Below are positions 31,385 to 39,867 of a stretch of 64,000 bases of DNA, one piece after another (the stretch's first letter is position 1; every line of letters begins with the position of its first letter). A program made the translations under genes and the position numbers. The notes beneath the pieces are model-generated. The model saw only the letters and a program-made list of their open reading frames with translations, ran no database searches and was not told where the DNA came from. The stretch comes from Tistrella mobilis (GTDB taxonomy: Bacteria; Pseudomonadota; Alphaproteobacteria; Tistrellales; Tistrellaceae): the NCBI RefSeq assembly GCF_039634785.1, contig NZ_JBBIAB010000020.1:1-64000 (forward strand), given 5' to 3'.

Positions 31385-32902
31385 ATGACGCCTGAATTCC
31401 TGCTCGTCGCGTCGCTGCTCTCGCCGGTCGCGGGTGGCATCCTGATCCTTGCCGCCGGCCGCTCGCCGGGCGCGCGCGACATCCTGATGGTGGCGGCGGC
31501 GGTGGTCACCGCCGTCTTCACCCTGATGCTGGCGGCCCGGGTGCTGGACGGCGCCCGGCCCGTGCTCACCCTGCATCAGCTGATGCCCGGCCTGCCGATC
31601 GGCTTTGCGGTCGAACCGCTGGGCATGATCTTCGCCGCCGTCGCCGGCACGCTCTGGCCGATCACCGCGGTCTATTCGATCGGCTATATGCGCGGCAATC
31701 ACGAGGCGCATCAGACCCGCTTCCATTTCTGCTTCGCGCTGGCGATCGTCAGCGCGCTGGCGCTCGCCTATTCCGACGGCCTGCTGTCGATGTTCATCGC
31801 CTACGAGGTGCTGACGCTGTCGACCTATCCGCTGGTCACCCATTCGGGCACCAAAGAGGCGATGAAGGCCGGCCGCACCTATCTGGGCATCCTGCTCGGC
31901 ACCTCGATCGGCTTTCAGCTGACCGCGATCATCGGCGTCTATGTCCTGGCCGGCACCGTGGCCTTCACCGCCGGCGGCGTGCTGCCCGATGGCCTGTCTC
32001 CCGCGCTGCTCGGCCTGCTGCTCGGTCTCTTCGCCTATGGCATCGGCAAGGTGGCGCTGATGCCGCTGCATGCCTGGCTGCCGGCGGCGATGGTGGCGCC
32101 CACCCCGGTCTCGGCCCTGCTGCATGCGGTGGCGGTGGTCAAGGGCGGCGCCTTCGCGGTGGTCAAGGTCGTGGCCTATACGCTGGGCGCCGACCGGCTG
32201 TCCGCCGCCGGTGCCAATGACTGGCTGGTCTGGGTGGCGGCGGCCTCGATCGTGATCGCCTCGTCGATCGCACTCACCCAGGACCATCTGAAGCGCCGGC
32301 TCGCCTATTCGACCGTCAGCCAGCTGGCCTATGTGACGCTGGCGGCGGCCATCATGGCGCCGCTGTCGCTGGTGGGGGCGGCGATGCACATCGCGGCCCA
32401 TGCCGTCGGCAAGATCACCCTGTTCTTCGCCGCGGGCTCCATCCACACCGCCGCCCACAAGGATTATGTCAGCCAGCTGGACGGCATCGGCCGGCGCATG
32501 CCCTGGACCATGGGCGCCTTCGCCCTCGCCACCCTGTCGATGATCGGCCTGCCGCCCGCGGTCGGCTTCACCAGCAAGTGGTTCATCCTGGAAGGCGCGG
32601 TCTCGCGCGAGCAGTGGATCGCGGTCGCCGCCCTCGGCGCCTCCACCCTGCTGAACGCGGCCTATTTCCTGCCGATCGTCTGGCGCGCCTTCTTCAGGGC
32701 GCCGGTTGCGGCGAAATCGGTGGGGGCCGCCGCCCCCCATGGTGGCGATGGCCATCACGATCATGGCGAGGCGCCGCTGCCGATGGTGCTGGCGATCCTG
32801 ACCACGGCGGGGCTCACCTTCCTGCTGTTCCTCTACCCCGACCCCGTGCTTGCGCTGGCAGAGGCCATGGCCGGCACCGTCACACAGGGAGGCCTGCGTT
32901 GA
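31385..32902 (+). CDS. ND-type antiporter subunit (second copy)
   Basis: The 505-residue protein is a second Proton_antipo_M member. It has YSIGYMRGNHEAHQTRF, AYEVLTLSTYPLVTHSGT, GKVALMPLHAWLPAAMVAPTPVSALLHAVAVVKGG and DHLKRRLAYSTVSQLAYV. This resembles NuoL/MrpA-N or hyf/hyc-type subunits more than MnhD. A histidine-rich cytoplasmic loop (HGGDGHHDHGE, about residue 450) is notable and might bind metal. It starts 4 nt after the first copy. Confidence 0.9.
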   Translation: MTPEFLLVASLLSPVAGGILILAAGRSPGARDILMVAAAVVTAVFTLMLAARVLDGARPVLTLHQLMPGLPIGFAVEPLGMIFAAVAGTLWPITAVYSIGYMRGNHEAHQTRFHFCFALAIVSALALAYSDGLLSMFIAYEVLTLSTYPLVTHSGTKEAMKAGRTYLGILLGTSIGFQLTAIIGVYVLAGTVAFTAGGVLPDGLSPALLGLLLGLFAYGIGKVALMPLHAWLPAAMVAPTPVSALLHAVAVVKGGAFAVVKVVAYTLGADRLSAAGANDWLVWVAAASIVIASSIALTQDHLKRRLAYSTVSQLAYVTLAAAIMAPLSLVGAAMHIAAHAVGKITLFFAAGSIHTAAHKDYVSQLDGIGRRMPWTMGAFALATLSMIGLPPAVGFTSKWFILEGAVSREQWIAVAALGASTLLNAAYFLPIVWRAFFRAPVAAKSVGAAAPHGGDGHHDHGEAPLPMVLAILTTAGLTFLLFLYPDPVLALAEAMAGTVTQGGLR

Positions 32903-33138
32903 CCGGTCCCATTTCCCCAAGGCTGCAGAAGACCGGGCTTGCCGTCGCGGGCGCGGTGCTGATCCTGGCCGCGCTCGCCGAACTCGCCATCCATCGTCAC
33001 GGCTATCTGGGCTTCGACGAGATCTTCGCCTTCCATGCCTGGTTCGGCCTGATCGCCGGCGGTGTGGCGGTGGTGGGCGCCCGCGCGATTGCCCTCGCCC
33101 TCGGCCGCCCGGAAGAGACGGAGGCGGAGGATGACTGA
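32899..33138 (+). CDS. Small two-helix membrane protein in the antiporter operon
   Basis: The 79-residue protein has two TM helices (LAVAGAVLILAALAELAI, HAWFGLIAGGVAVVGARAIA) with a His/Asp/Glu-containing loop between them and an acidic end (EETEAEDD). TTG start 32899 overlaps the previous stop (TTGA) and has GGGAGG at 32887-32892. It overlaps the next gene by 8 nt. The family is unknown to me; its position suggests an accessory subunit of the complex. Confidence 0.8.
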   Translation: MTGPISPRLQKTGLAVAGAVLILAALAELAIHRHGYLGFDEIFAFHAWFGLIAGGVAVVGARAIALALGRPEETEAEDD

Positions 33139-34852
33139 GCCCGGCCTCTTCGCCACCCTGCCGCCGGCCGGCCTTCTGCTGCTCGGCGCCCTGCTCACCG
33201 CCCTTCTGCCCCGCGGGCTGCGCGCCCTTCCGGTGATCGCGGCCCCCGTCGCCGTGCTGGCGGTGGCCTGGCTGCTGCCCGACGGTGCCGGTGCCGGCCA
33301 TGCCTGGCTCGATCAGGTTCTGGTCCCGGTCACCGTCGATGCCACCGGCCGGGCCTTCGCCACCATCTTCGCGCTCGCGGCCCTCGCCGGCGGGCTTTAT
33401 GCCCTGCCCCGGGCCTCGACCACCGAACTGGTCGCGGCCCAGGCCTATGGCGCGGGCGCGGTCGGCCTCGCCTTCGCGGGCGATCTGCTGACGGTGCTGG
33501 TGTTCTGGGAAGTGCTCGCCATCGGCTCGACCGTGGTGATCTGGGCCGCCGGCACCGAACGCGCGCGCCGGGCGGCGATGCGCTATCTGCAGATCCATCT
33601 GGCCGGCGGCATGATCCTGATGATCGGCATCGTCGGCCACATCACCGGCGGCGGCGCGAATACCCTCGCCGCCCTGACCGCCGATGTCGATGCCGGCAGC
33701 TGGGCCGCCTGGTTCATCCTGGCGGGCGTGGTGATCAATGCCGGCGCCCCGCCGCTCTGGGCCTGGGTGTCCGACGCCTATCCCGAAGCCTCATCCACCG
33801 GCATGGTGTTCCTGTCGGCCTTCACCACCAAGGCCGCGGTGCTGGTGCTGATCCGGCTGTTCCCGGGCACCGAGATCCTGGTCTGGACCGGCATCGTCAT
33901 GGCCGCCTATGGCGCGCTCTATGCCGTCATCGAAAACGATCTCCGCCGGGTGCTGGCCTTCTCGATCGTCAGCCAGGTGGGCTTCATGGTCACCGCGGTC
34001 GGCATCGGCACGCCGCTGGCGCTGGCCGGCGCCTCGGCCCAGGCCTTCGCCCATATCCTCTACAAATCCCTCATGACGATGGCGGCGGGCCACATGGTCG
34101 CCGCCACCGGCAGGCGCCGGCTCGCCGATCTGGCCGGCATCGGCCGGGCCATGCCGCTCACCTGGGCGGCGCTGCTGCTGGGCGGGCTCGGGCTTGCCGC
34201 CGTCCCGCTCACCGCCGGTTTCGTCTCCAAGGGCGTGATCCTCTCGGCGCTGGGCAAGGACGGCGCCGGCATCGCCTGGGCGGCGCTGGTCGGCATCGCC
34301 GTGGTCTCCACCGTCTATGCCGCGCTGAAGCTGCCGGTGGTGCTCTGGGGCACGCATCGCCTGCAGGGCGCCGGCCGCGGCATCGGTGATCCGGGCGTGA
34401 TGCAGATGCTCGCCATGGGTTTCATGGCGGCGCTGGTGGTGGGGATCGGCGTGGTGCCGGGCACCCTGCTCGGCATGTTCCCGGCCTCGGCCGATTATGC
34501 CGTCTTCACCGCCGACCATCTGATCACCCAGATCCAGCTTCTGGCGGCTGCGGCCATCGTCTGGTTCGCCGCCGCCACACGGCTGGCACCAGGGCGTGGC
34601 ATCACCCGCGATTTCGACTGGATCTATCGCACCTTCCTGCCCCGGCTGGCGGCGGAATTCGCCATCCACGGCGATCCGCTGCGCAGCGGGCTGGCGAAGC
34701 GGATCCACCGGCGGATCGATTTCGTGATGGCCGGCATCTTCCGCATCCACGGCCCCGAGGCACCGCTGGCCCGCGACTGGCCGACCGGCGGCACCGTGCT
34801 CGGCATCACCGTGATGCTGGGCCTCTGTCTGGTGGTCTATTACGCCGCCTGA
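33131..34852 (+). CDS. ND-type antiporter subunit (third copy)
   Basis: The 573-residue protein is a third Proton_antipo_M member. It has FWEVLAIGSTVVIWAAGTERARRAAMRYLQIHLAGG, AGVVINAGAPPLWAWVSDAYPEASSTGMVFLSAFTTKAAVLVLIRL, ENDLRRVLAFSIVSQVGFMV and LAGIGRAMPLTWAALLLGGLGLAAVPLTAGFVSK. Here the NuoM/N channel lysine region is altered (ININAG in place of an IKIALF-type core), so proton routing may differ. The C-terminus has an extra amphipathic stretch and final TM (GITVMLGLCLVVYYAA). A strong hairpin follows. Confidence 0.88.
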   Translation: MTEPGLFATLPPAGLLLLGALLTALLPRGLRALPVIAAPVAVLAVAWLLPDGAGAGHAWLDQVLVPVTVDATGRAFATIFALAALAGGLYALPRASTTELVAAQAYGAGAVGLAFAGDLLTVLVFWEVLAIGSTVVIWAAGTERARRAAMRYLQIHLAGGMILMIGIVGHITGGGANTLAALTADVDAGSWAAWFILAGVVINAGAPPLWAWVSDAYPEASSTGMVFLSAFTTKAAVLVLIRLFPGTEILVWTGIVMAAYGALYAVIENDLRRVLAFSIVSQVGFMVTAVGIGTPLALAGASAQAFAHILYKSLMTMAAGHMVAATGRRRLADLAGIGRAMPLTWAALLLGGLGLAAVPLTAGFVSKGVILSALGKDGAGIAWAALVGIAVVSTVYAALKLPVVLWGTHRLQGAGRGIGDPGVMQMLAMGFMAALVVGIGVVPGTLLGMFPASADYAVFTADHLITQIQLLAAAAIVWFAAATRLAPGRGITRDFDWIYRTFLPRLAAEFAIHGDPLRSGLAKRIHRRIDFVMAGIFRIHGPEAPLARDWPTGGTVLGITVMLGLCLVVYYAA

Positions 34853-34874
34853 CCGCCCGGGTCTCGCCGCTTCC

Positions 34875-34905
34875 GACGCCCCGCCGACCCCGTCGGCGGG
34901 GCGTC
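34875..34905 (+). terminator. Terminator-like hairpin after the antiporter operon
   Basis: A perfect 14-bp stem, GACGCCCCGCCGAC (34875-34888) with GTCGGCGGGGCGTC (34892-34905), 3-nt loop. It is followed by GTCGTTAAAAAAC rather than a T-run, so pausing or Rho may assist. Confidence 0.7.
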
Positions 34906-35032
34906 GTCGTTAAAAAACGCCGTTTGCAATGCCGCCATGCCGCCGCCGCGCTGGTCGCCGGGGGGGTTGCGGCGCTAAGGTTTGCGAAAGGGTCGGTGCC
35001 GTATCATCCGCAGGCCCCCCTCACACATCGAC

Positions 35033-35605
35033 ATGCACAGAGCATCCGTCATGCTGCGTCCCGCACGTCCCACAGACGCCGCCGCGATCGCCGATCTCGT
35101 CGCCATGGCAGACCCCAAAAGCATCGGGGGCCTGACCGGCATCGAAGATCCGGCCCGGGCGATGGAAGCCTTCCGCGCCCTGATCCGCGGCCGGTCCGGC
35201 GTCGCCTCGCATCTTTATGCCCGCGTCTTCGAAGAGGCCGGCCGCCCGATCGGGGTGGTGGTGGCCTATCCCGGCCGTCTGGTCTCAGGCCCCGCCATCC
35301 CGGCCGAAGCGCGGGTGACCGAGGCCGACGAGTTCTATATCGACAATGTCGCGGTCTTCCCCGAACACCGCGGCCGCGGCATCGCCCGCCGGCTGATCGT
35401 CTCGGCCGAAACCGCCGCACGCGGCAACGGCTTCCCGGCCGTGTCGCTGATCGTCGACGAACGCAACCTCGCCGCCCGCGGGCTTTATGAGAAGCTCGGC
35501 TACACGGTCTCGGGCCGGGCGGTCGTGCGCGGGGAAAGCTTCCACCGCATGCGCAAGCCCCTGGTCGCCGAGCAGACCGCGCCGCGCGCCGCGGCCCTCG
35601 CCTGA
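35033..35605 (+). CDS. GNAT-family N-acetyltransferase
   Basis: The protein of about 190 residues has the acetyl-CoA motif EFYIDNVAVFPEHRGRGIARRLIV and the C-terminal NLAARGLYEKLGYTVSG. The early LRPARPTDAAAIADLVAMAD is typical of RimI-like enzymes. The start is uncertain (ATG 35033 or 35051; neither has a good ribosome binding site). Its stop overlaps the next gene's ATG (TGATG), so it is coupled to a large membrane protein gene. The substrate is unknown. Confidence 0.85.
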   Translation: MHRASVMLRPARPTDAAAIADLVAMADPKSIGGLTGIEDPARAMEAFRALIRGRSGVASHLYARVFEEAGRPIGVVVAYPGRLVSGPAIPAEARVTEADEFYIDNVAVFPEHRGRGIARRLIVSAETAARGNGFPAVSLIVDERNLAARGLYEKLGYTVSGRAVVRGESFHRMRKPLVAEQTAPRAAALA

Positions 35606-37047
35606 TGAAGCCAGGCCCGGCACCAGAGCCCGGCGGCACGCGCATCTGGCCCCGGCGGACCCGGGCTGCCGCCATGGTCATGCTGGCCGCCGTACCGCTG
35701 GTGCTGCTCGCCTGGCTGTTCAAGACACCGGGCTGGGGGCTGGCCGCGGGCATCGCGCTCGCCGCCTATCTCGCCCTCACCTGGCAGGATCTGCGCCGCC
35801 CTACAAGGCGCGTGGTGGGCGCCATGCTGGCGATCGGCTGGGCGGCACAGCTCGCCACCGGTGCCGGTCCCGAAGCGCTGATCCGCACGCTCTCGGCCAA
35901 TGCCGTGGTCGGCGTGCTGATCGTCGCCTGCGGCCTGCTGGCGGTGCCGGCGGCAAGCCCGCGCTATGTCGCCGAACTCACCCGGCTGGTCTCGGGCACC
36001 CAGGGGCGCCGACCGCCGCTCGGCCGGCTGGCGCTGGTGTTCTGGACCGGTCATGTGCTGGGGGCGCTGCTCAACATCTCGGCGCTGTCGGTGCTGCTGC
36101 CGGCGCTGGGCGGTGCCCGGGCGCGCGACGGCCGGCTGATGCGCAGCCTGCATCGCGGCTTCGGCCTTGCCGGGTTCTGGAGCCCGTTCTACGCCACGGT
36201 CGCGATCGTGCTGATCGCCTATCCGGGGGCCGGCTGGTCGGGCCTGCTGGCCGCCACTTTGCCGATCATCCCCGCAGCCTTCCTGCTCGACATGGGGGCG
36301 GCGCTGCGCCATGGCCGCACCGCCCTCGCCCGCTCGGTCGAAACCGCCGTGCCGGAAGACGAGGCGCCCTCGCCATCGGGGCCGCGCCGGCGCGGGCCGT
36401 CGCTCTGGCTGGCGGCGGGCGGGCTCGCCGCCCTCGGCATCGGCCTCGACATGGTCATGCCCGGCCCGACGCTGGTCTGGGTGATCGTGGCGGCGCTGGC
36501 CGCCGCCCTGATCTGGATGATCTGGGCCAACGGCACCGCCGCCACCTGGGACCGGCTGATCCGACCGCGGCTGATCGGCCCGCCGGGCATGACGCTTCAG
36601 GCCAATGAAATCGCGGTCTTCGCGGCGGCAGGGCCGCTGGCCGCCGGCCTGGCGGCGATCCTGGCGCCGGCGGCCGGCAATATCGCCGCCATCGCCGATG
36701 CCATGCCGCTCTGGCTCGCCATCCTGGCGGTGGAGTTCGTGATCTTCGGCCTGTCGCATCTGGGCGTGCACCCGGTGGCCTCGATCCTGCTGGTCGCAGG
36801 CGCCCTGCCCCCCGAAGTGGTGGCCGGCCGCGAGGCGGTCTTCGCAGGGGCCAGCCTCGCCGGCTATACCCTCACCCTGCTCGCCTCGCCCTTCAGCGTC
36901 ACCGGCCAGGTCTTCGCCAGCCTGACCGGCGCCAGCCCCTGGAACCAGACCGTCACCCGCAATATCGGCTATGCCCTGTTGCTGGCGCTGCTCGCCGCCT
37001 TCTGGCTGGATCTGGGCGCGATGGCGCTGATCGGGGCGATCGGCTGA
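35605..37047 (+). CDS. Multi-pass membrane protein of unknown function
   Basis: The 480-residue protein has about 11-12 hydrophobic helices. Recognisable blocks are GFGLAGFWSPFYATVAIVLI, AAFLLDMGAALRHGRTA and SHLGVHPVASILLVAGALPPEVVAGREAVFAGASLAGYTLTLLASPFSVTGQVFASLTG. The two-half layout with PFYA and SPFS re-entrant-like motifs recalls ion-transporter (IT) superfamily permeases, but I cannot place the family. It is coupled to the GNAT gene upstream, so the two may share a substrate. Confidence 0.75.
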   Translation: MKPGPAPEPGGTRIWPRRTRAAAMVMLAAVPLVLLAWLFKTPGWGLAAGIALAAYLALTWQDLRRPTRRVVGAMLAIGWAAQLATGAGPEALIRTLSANAVVGVLIVACGLLAVPAASPRYVAELTRLVSGTQGRRPPLGRLALVFWTGHVLGALLNISALSVLLPALGGARARDGRLMRSLHRGFGLAGFWSPFYATVAIVLIAYPGAGWSGLLAATLPIIPAAFLLDMGAALRHGRTALARSVETAVPEDEAPSPSGPRRRGPSLWLAAGGLAALGIGLDMVMPGPTLVWVIVAALAAALIWMIWANGTAATWDRLIRPRLIGPPGMTLQANEIAVFAAAGPLAAGLAAILAPAAGNIAAIADAMPLWLAILAVEFVIFGLSHLGVHPVASILLVAGALPPEVVAGREAVFAGASLAGYTLTLLASPFSVTGQVFASLTGASPWNQTVTRNIGYALLLALLAAFWLDLGAMALIGAIG

Positions 37048-37060
37048 CGGCCCGCGTCCC

Positions 37061-37088
37061 TCAACGGGCCCCCGTCAACGGGGCCGCT
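37061..37088. repeat. 14-nt tandem duplication at a gene end
   Basis: TCAACGGGCCCCCG (37061-37074) is followed by TCAACGGGGCCGCT (37075-37088). The stop codon of the minus-strand gene (TCA at 37075-37077) is duplicated in the downstream copy at 37061-37063. Confidence 0.7.
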
Positions 37089-37443
37089 GGCCGTCGCGCA
37101 TCCGCAGCCAGCCGCGCACGAAGCGCCAGACCATCCAGATCCAGGTGATCCCCAGCACCACGAAGCCGATGAAGATCACGGTCAGGGCGGCGCCGATGAC
37201 ATTGGCGATCACGCCGAACCAGAAGGTCTCCACCAGATAGCGGTAATGCGCCCGCTCGGTGGTTTCGGTGTCGAGCATGAAGAAGCGGACATGGGCGATG
37301 ATGCTGGCCACCACCAGCGGCAGGGCGGTCAGCATGCCCAGAAGATGCAGGCCGTAGGTCACGGTCAGCATCACCTCGGCCTGATGGGCGGTGCGGTCGT
37401 CCGCGCCCGGCCTGAGTTCGAATTTCGGTGTGCTCTGGACCAT
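37075..37443 (-). CDS. Small membrane protein (DUF4870-like)
   Basis: The 122-residue protein has three hydrophobic helices: MLTVTYGLHLLGMLTALPLVVASIIAHV, FWFGVIANVIGAALTVIFIGF and VVLGITWIWMVWRFVRGW. This pattern fits the DUF4870/YidH-like family. Function is unknown. ATG 37443 is chosen because the helices follow and AGGGAG lies upstream; longer starts add basic low-complexity sequence. Confidence 0.7.
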   Translation of the reverse strand: MVQSTPKFELRPGADDRTAHQAEVMLTVTYGLHLLGMLTALPLVVASIIAHVRFFMLDTETTERAHYRYLVETFWFGVIANVIGAALTVIFIGFVVLGITWIWMVWRFVRGWLRMRDGQRPR

Positions 37444-37597
37444 GCTGATCCGGGCTCCCTGCGATCGGTGTGGCGGCATCACGCGAAGCGCTTGGCTTCG
37501 CGGCCGCTTCGGGCGAAATGTAGGCATGGTCGCAAGCCATCGCCAGCGTCCCGATGCTTAAGCCCCTCAAACACGCCCAGAGGAGCCCTCTCCGGCC

Positions 37598-38530
37598 ATG
37601 TTCCTGCGTACCGTGCCGCCCTTGACGACCCTGGCGTTCGCCATCCTGATCGCCCCGGCAGCGCATGCCGATGTTCCGCCCGCCCTGCTCGATGCCGCCC
37701 GCGATGCGAAAGTGGTGCTGCTGGGCGAGCGTCACGATCATGCCGGCCATCATCTGATGCAGGAAGAAGCCTATCGGGCGCTGATCGCCGCCGGCCACCG
37801 CCCGGCGCTGGTGATGGAAATGTTCAGCCGCGACGCCCAGCCGGCGATCGATGCCCTTCTGGCCGGGCTCGGCACCATGCCCGATCAGCGCGCGCTCGAC
37901 CTGGCATTGGAGCGGATGCCCCAGGTCTCGGGCTTCACCGCCGGCGGCTGGCAGGATTGGGGGGCCTATCGCCCGATCGTGGCGGTGGCCCTGGAACACG
38001 GCCTGCCGGTCCGGGCGGCGGACTGGCCGCGGGAGGCCCGCCGGGCGCTGGCGATGGACGGCTGGCAGGCCCTGCCCTCGGGCTTCGTTCAGCATTTCGC
38101 ACTCGACGAGCCGGCGGAGCCGGATGTCGAAGACGGGCTGACCCGGGCGATCGTCGAAGGCCATTGCGGCCATGCCCCCGGCGATGCGCTGGAGGGCATG
38201 GTCCGGGTCCAGCGCGCCCGAGATGCCGGCATTGCCGGCGCCGCGCTGGACGCCCTGGCCGCAGCCGGGGTGGATCAGGCGCTGGTGATTGCGGGCGCGG
38301 GCCATGTCCGCCGCGATCTGGGGGCGCCGCTCTATCTGAAGGCCGCTGCCCCCGAACTGCCGATACTGACGGTGGGCCTGGCCGAAACCGGCGAGAGCGA
38401 TGCCGCCCCCGATCTGCGCCCAGCCCGCGACGAAGAACCCTTCGATCTGGTCTGGGTGGCAGAGGCCCAGCCGCGCGAAGACCCGTGCAAGGCCTTCGCC
38501 GACCAGCTGCGCAACATGAAGCGCCCCTGA
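37598..38530 (+). CDS. chaN: ChaN-family exported iron/heme-related protein
   Basis: The 310-residue protein has a signal peptide (FLRTVPPLTTLAFAILIAPAA ending AHA). A ChaN/Tiki-like domain follows: KVVLLGERHDHAGHHLMQEEAYRALI at residues 37-62, ALVMEMFSRDAQPAIDALL, and VIAGAGHVRRDLGAPLYL near the end. ChaN proteins bind heme and are proposed to act in iron uptake at the outer membrane. The lipobox Cys seen in some members is absent here. GAGGAG precedes the ATG. Confidence 0.88.
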   Translation: MFLRTVPPLTTLAFAILIAPAAHADVPPALLDAARDAKVVLLGERHDHAGHHLMQEEAYRALIAAGHRPALVMEMFSRDAQPAIDALLAGLGTMPDQRALDLALERMPQVSGFTAGGWQDWGAYRPIVAVALEHGLPVRAADWPREARRALAMDGWQALPSGFVQHFALDEPAEPDVEDGLTRAIVEGHCGHAPGDALEGMVRVQRARDAGIAGAALDALAAAGVDQALVIAGAGHVRRDLGAPLYLKAAAPELPILTVGLAETGESDAAPDLRPARDEEPFDLVWVAEAQPREDPCKAFADQLRNMKRP

Positions 38531-38534
38531 GCCG

Positions 38535-39233
38535 TCATCCTGCCCGAGCGGCGGCCTCGCGCGCGGCGGCCGGGTCGAGCAGCAGCGAAGTGACGTCGAG
38601 CGAGGTCCGCAGATCCCGCCGCGGGCCGCCCAGCAGATGGGCGTACATGAAGGCATCGCCCAGGCGCACGATCGCCTCGGCCAGAACGGGGATCGGCAGC
38701 CAGGGGGTGAAACGGCCGGCGGCCTGTTCGGTCGCCATCACCTCGCCCAGCAGCCGGGCGGAGCGGGTCTCGATCGGCCCCATCGAAGTCGCGAGCCGGA
38801 TGAACAGCAACGGTTCGCGCTGCACGAAGATCTTGAGCGGCTCGGCGTCGAGCACATCGGTCATGAACCGGTTGAGCAGCGCCACGATGCCGGGCACGCC
38901 GGTCTCCCGGATGTCGCGCTGGGCGCGGCGGAAGCTGTATTCGGTGCGATCGGCCAGCACCAGCCCCAGCAGCCGGTCGCGATTGCCGACCCGGCGATAG
39001 AGCGTCGCCCGGCCCACACCCAGTTCGACCGCCAGATCCGACATGTCGATCGCCTCGCCGCGGGTATAGCGGCGCACGGCCGCCTTCACCACCTCGGCCT
39101 CGGCGGCATTGCGCGGGCGATCGTCTTCCAGCCCGCCTTCGGCCAGGCCCGGGGTCTTCGCGGCCCGGCTGCGTGCGGGGGCCGGCCGCGCCGTCGCCAT
39201 GCGTCGGGATCGTGTCGGGGATGCGTCGTTCAT
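38535..39233 (-). CDS. TetR-type regulator (QsdR-like)
   Basis: The 232-residue protein has an N-terminal disordered basic stretch, then a TetR-like HTH (about residues 45-92; VVKAAVRRYTRGEAIDMSDLAVELGVGRATLYRRVGNRDRLL). The ligand domain with FVQREPLLFIRLATS and GDAFMYAHLLGG resembles the QsdR C-terminal family. It is convergent with chaN. The regulated genes are unknown. Confidence 0.85.
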   Translation of the reverse strand: MNDASPTRSRRMATARPAPARSRAAKTPGLAEGGLEDDRPRNAAEAEVVKAAVRRYTRGEAIDMSDLAVELGVGRATLYRRVGNRDRLLGLVLADRTEYSFRRAQRDIRETGVPGIVALLNRFMTDVLDAEPLKIFVQREPLLFIRLATSMGPIETRSARLLGEVMATEQAAGRFTPWLPIPVLAEAIVRLGDAFMYAHLLGGPRRDLRTSLDVTSLLLDPAAAREAAARAG

Positions 39234-39344
39234 CTATCCTGCCTGTGGTGGCCGCCGAAACGGGTCGGGGCGCGCTGGCCGAAATCGCGGCCGGTGCTGA
39301 GACAGTGTATCACGAAACCGGGCCCGGCTGAAAACCGGCGACAC

Positions 39345-39788
39345 TCAGTCGGCAACCGGGCGGCCGCGATTGCGCTTGATCGCCCCGCGCTTGGTCTTCT
39401 CGTCCATCCGCCGCCGCTTCGCGCCCAGCGACGGCCGGGTCGGGCGGCGCAGCGGATCGCGGTGGCGGGCCTCGGCGATCATCCGGCGCAGCCGGTCCCG
39501 CGCGTCTTCGCGATTGCGCTCGCGGCTGCGAAACCGATCGGCGAGCAGCACGATATCGCCCTCGGCCGTCGCCCGGCTGCCGGCCAGCGCCAGCAGGCGG
39601 CGCCGGGTCTCGTCATCGCCTACGAACCGCGCCCCGGCCACCCGGAAGCGCAGACGGACGGCGGTCGACACCTTGTTCACATTCTGCCCGCCGGGCCCCG
39701 AGGCCAGCAGATAGCTCTCCTCGATCGCCGCCTCGTCGAGGCGGACGTTCCGGGCGGCGCGGTCGAGATCATCTTCCCTGAGGCTCAT
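39345..39788 (-). CDS. arfB: Alternative ribosome-rescue factor ArfB
   Basis: The 147-residue protein is a GGQ-domain peptidyl-tRNA hydrolase. The catalytic Gly33-Gly34-Gln35 is in LLASGPGGQNVNKVSTAVRLRF. The C-terminal tail is very basic (RRPTRPSLGAKRRRMDEKTKRGAIKRNRGRP), which is how ArfB senses an empty mRNA channel. It releases stalled ribosomes independently of tmRNA, backing up the ssrA gene seen in this window. It is monocistronic. Confidence 0.95.
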   Translation of the reverse strand: MSLREDDLDRAARNVRLDEAAIEESYLLASGPGGQNVNKVSTAVRLRFRVAGARFVGDDETRRRLLALAGSRATAEGDIVLLADRFRSRERNREDARDRLRRMIAEARHRDPLRRPTRPSLGAKRRRMDEKTKRGAIKRNRGRPVAD

Positions 39789-39867
39789 GCCCCCAAAATG
39801 GCCGCAGGGGGTGCGGCATGCAAGTGATGCCGCACCCCCGCCTGTCGTCCGGGACATGCCGATGTCG

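Noticed and set aside
29641-33640. Very long minus-strand frames (642 and 850 residues) under the antiporter operon
   Set aside because: They are rich in His/Gln/Arg/Gly with no domain, and the opposite strand has clear membrane subunits.
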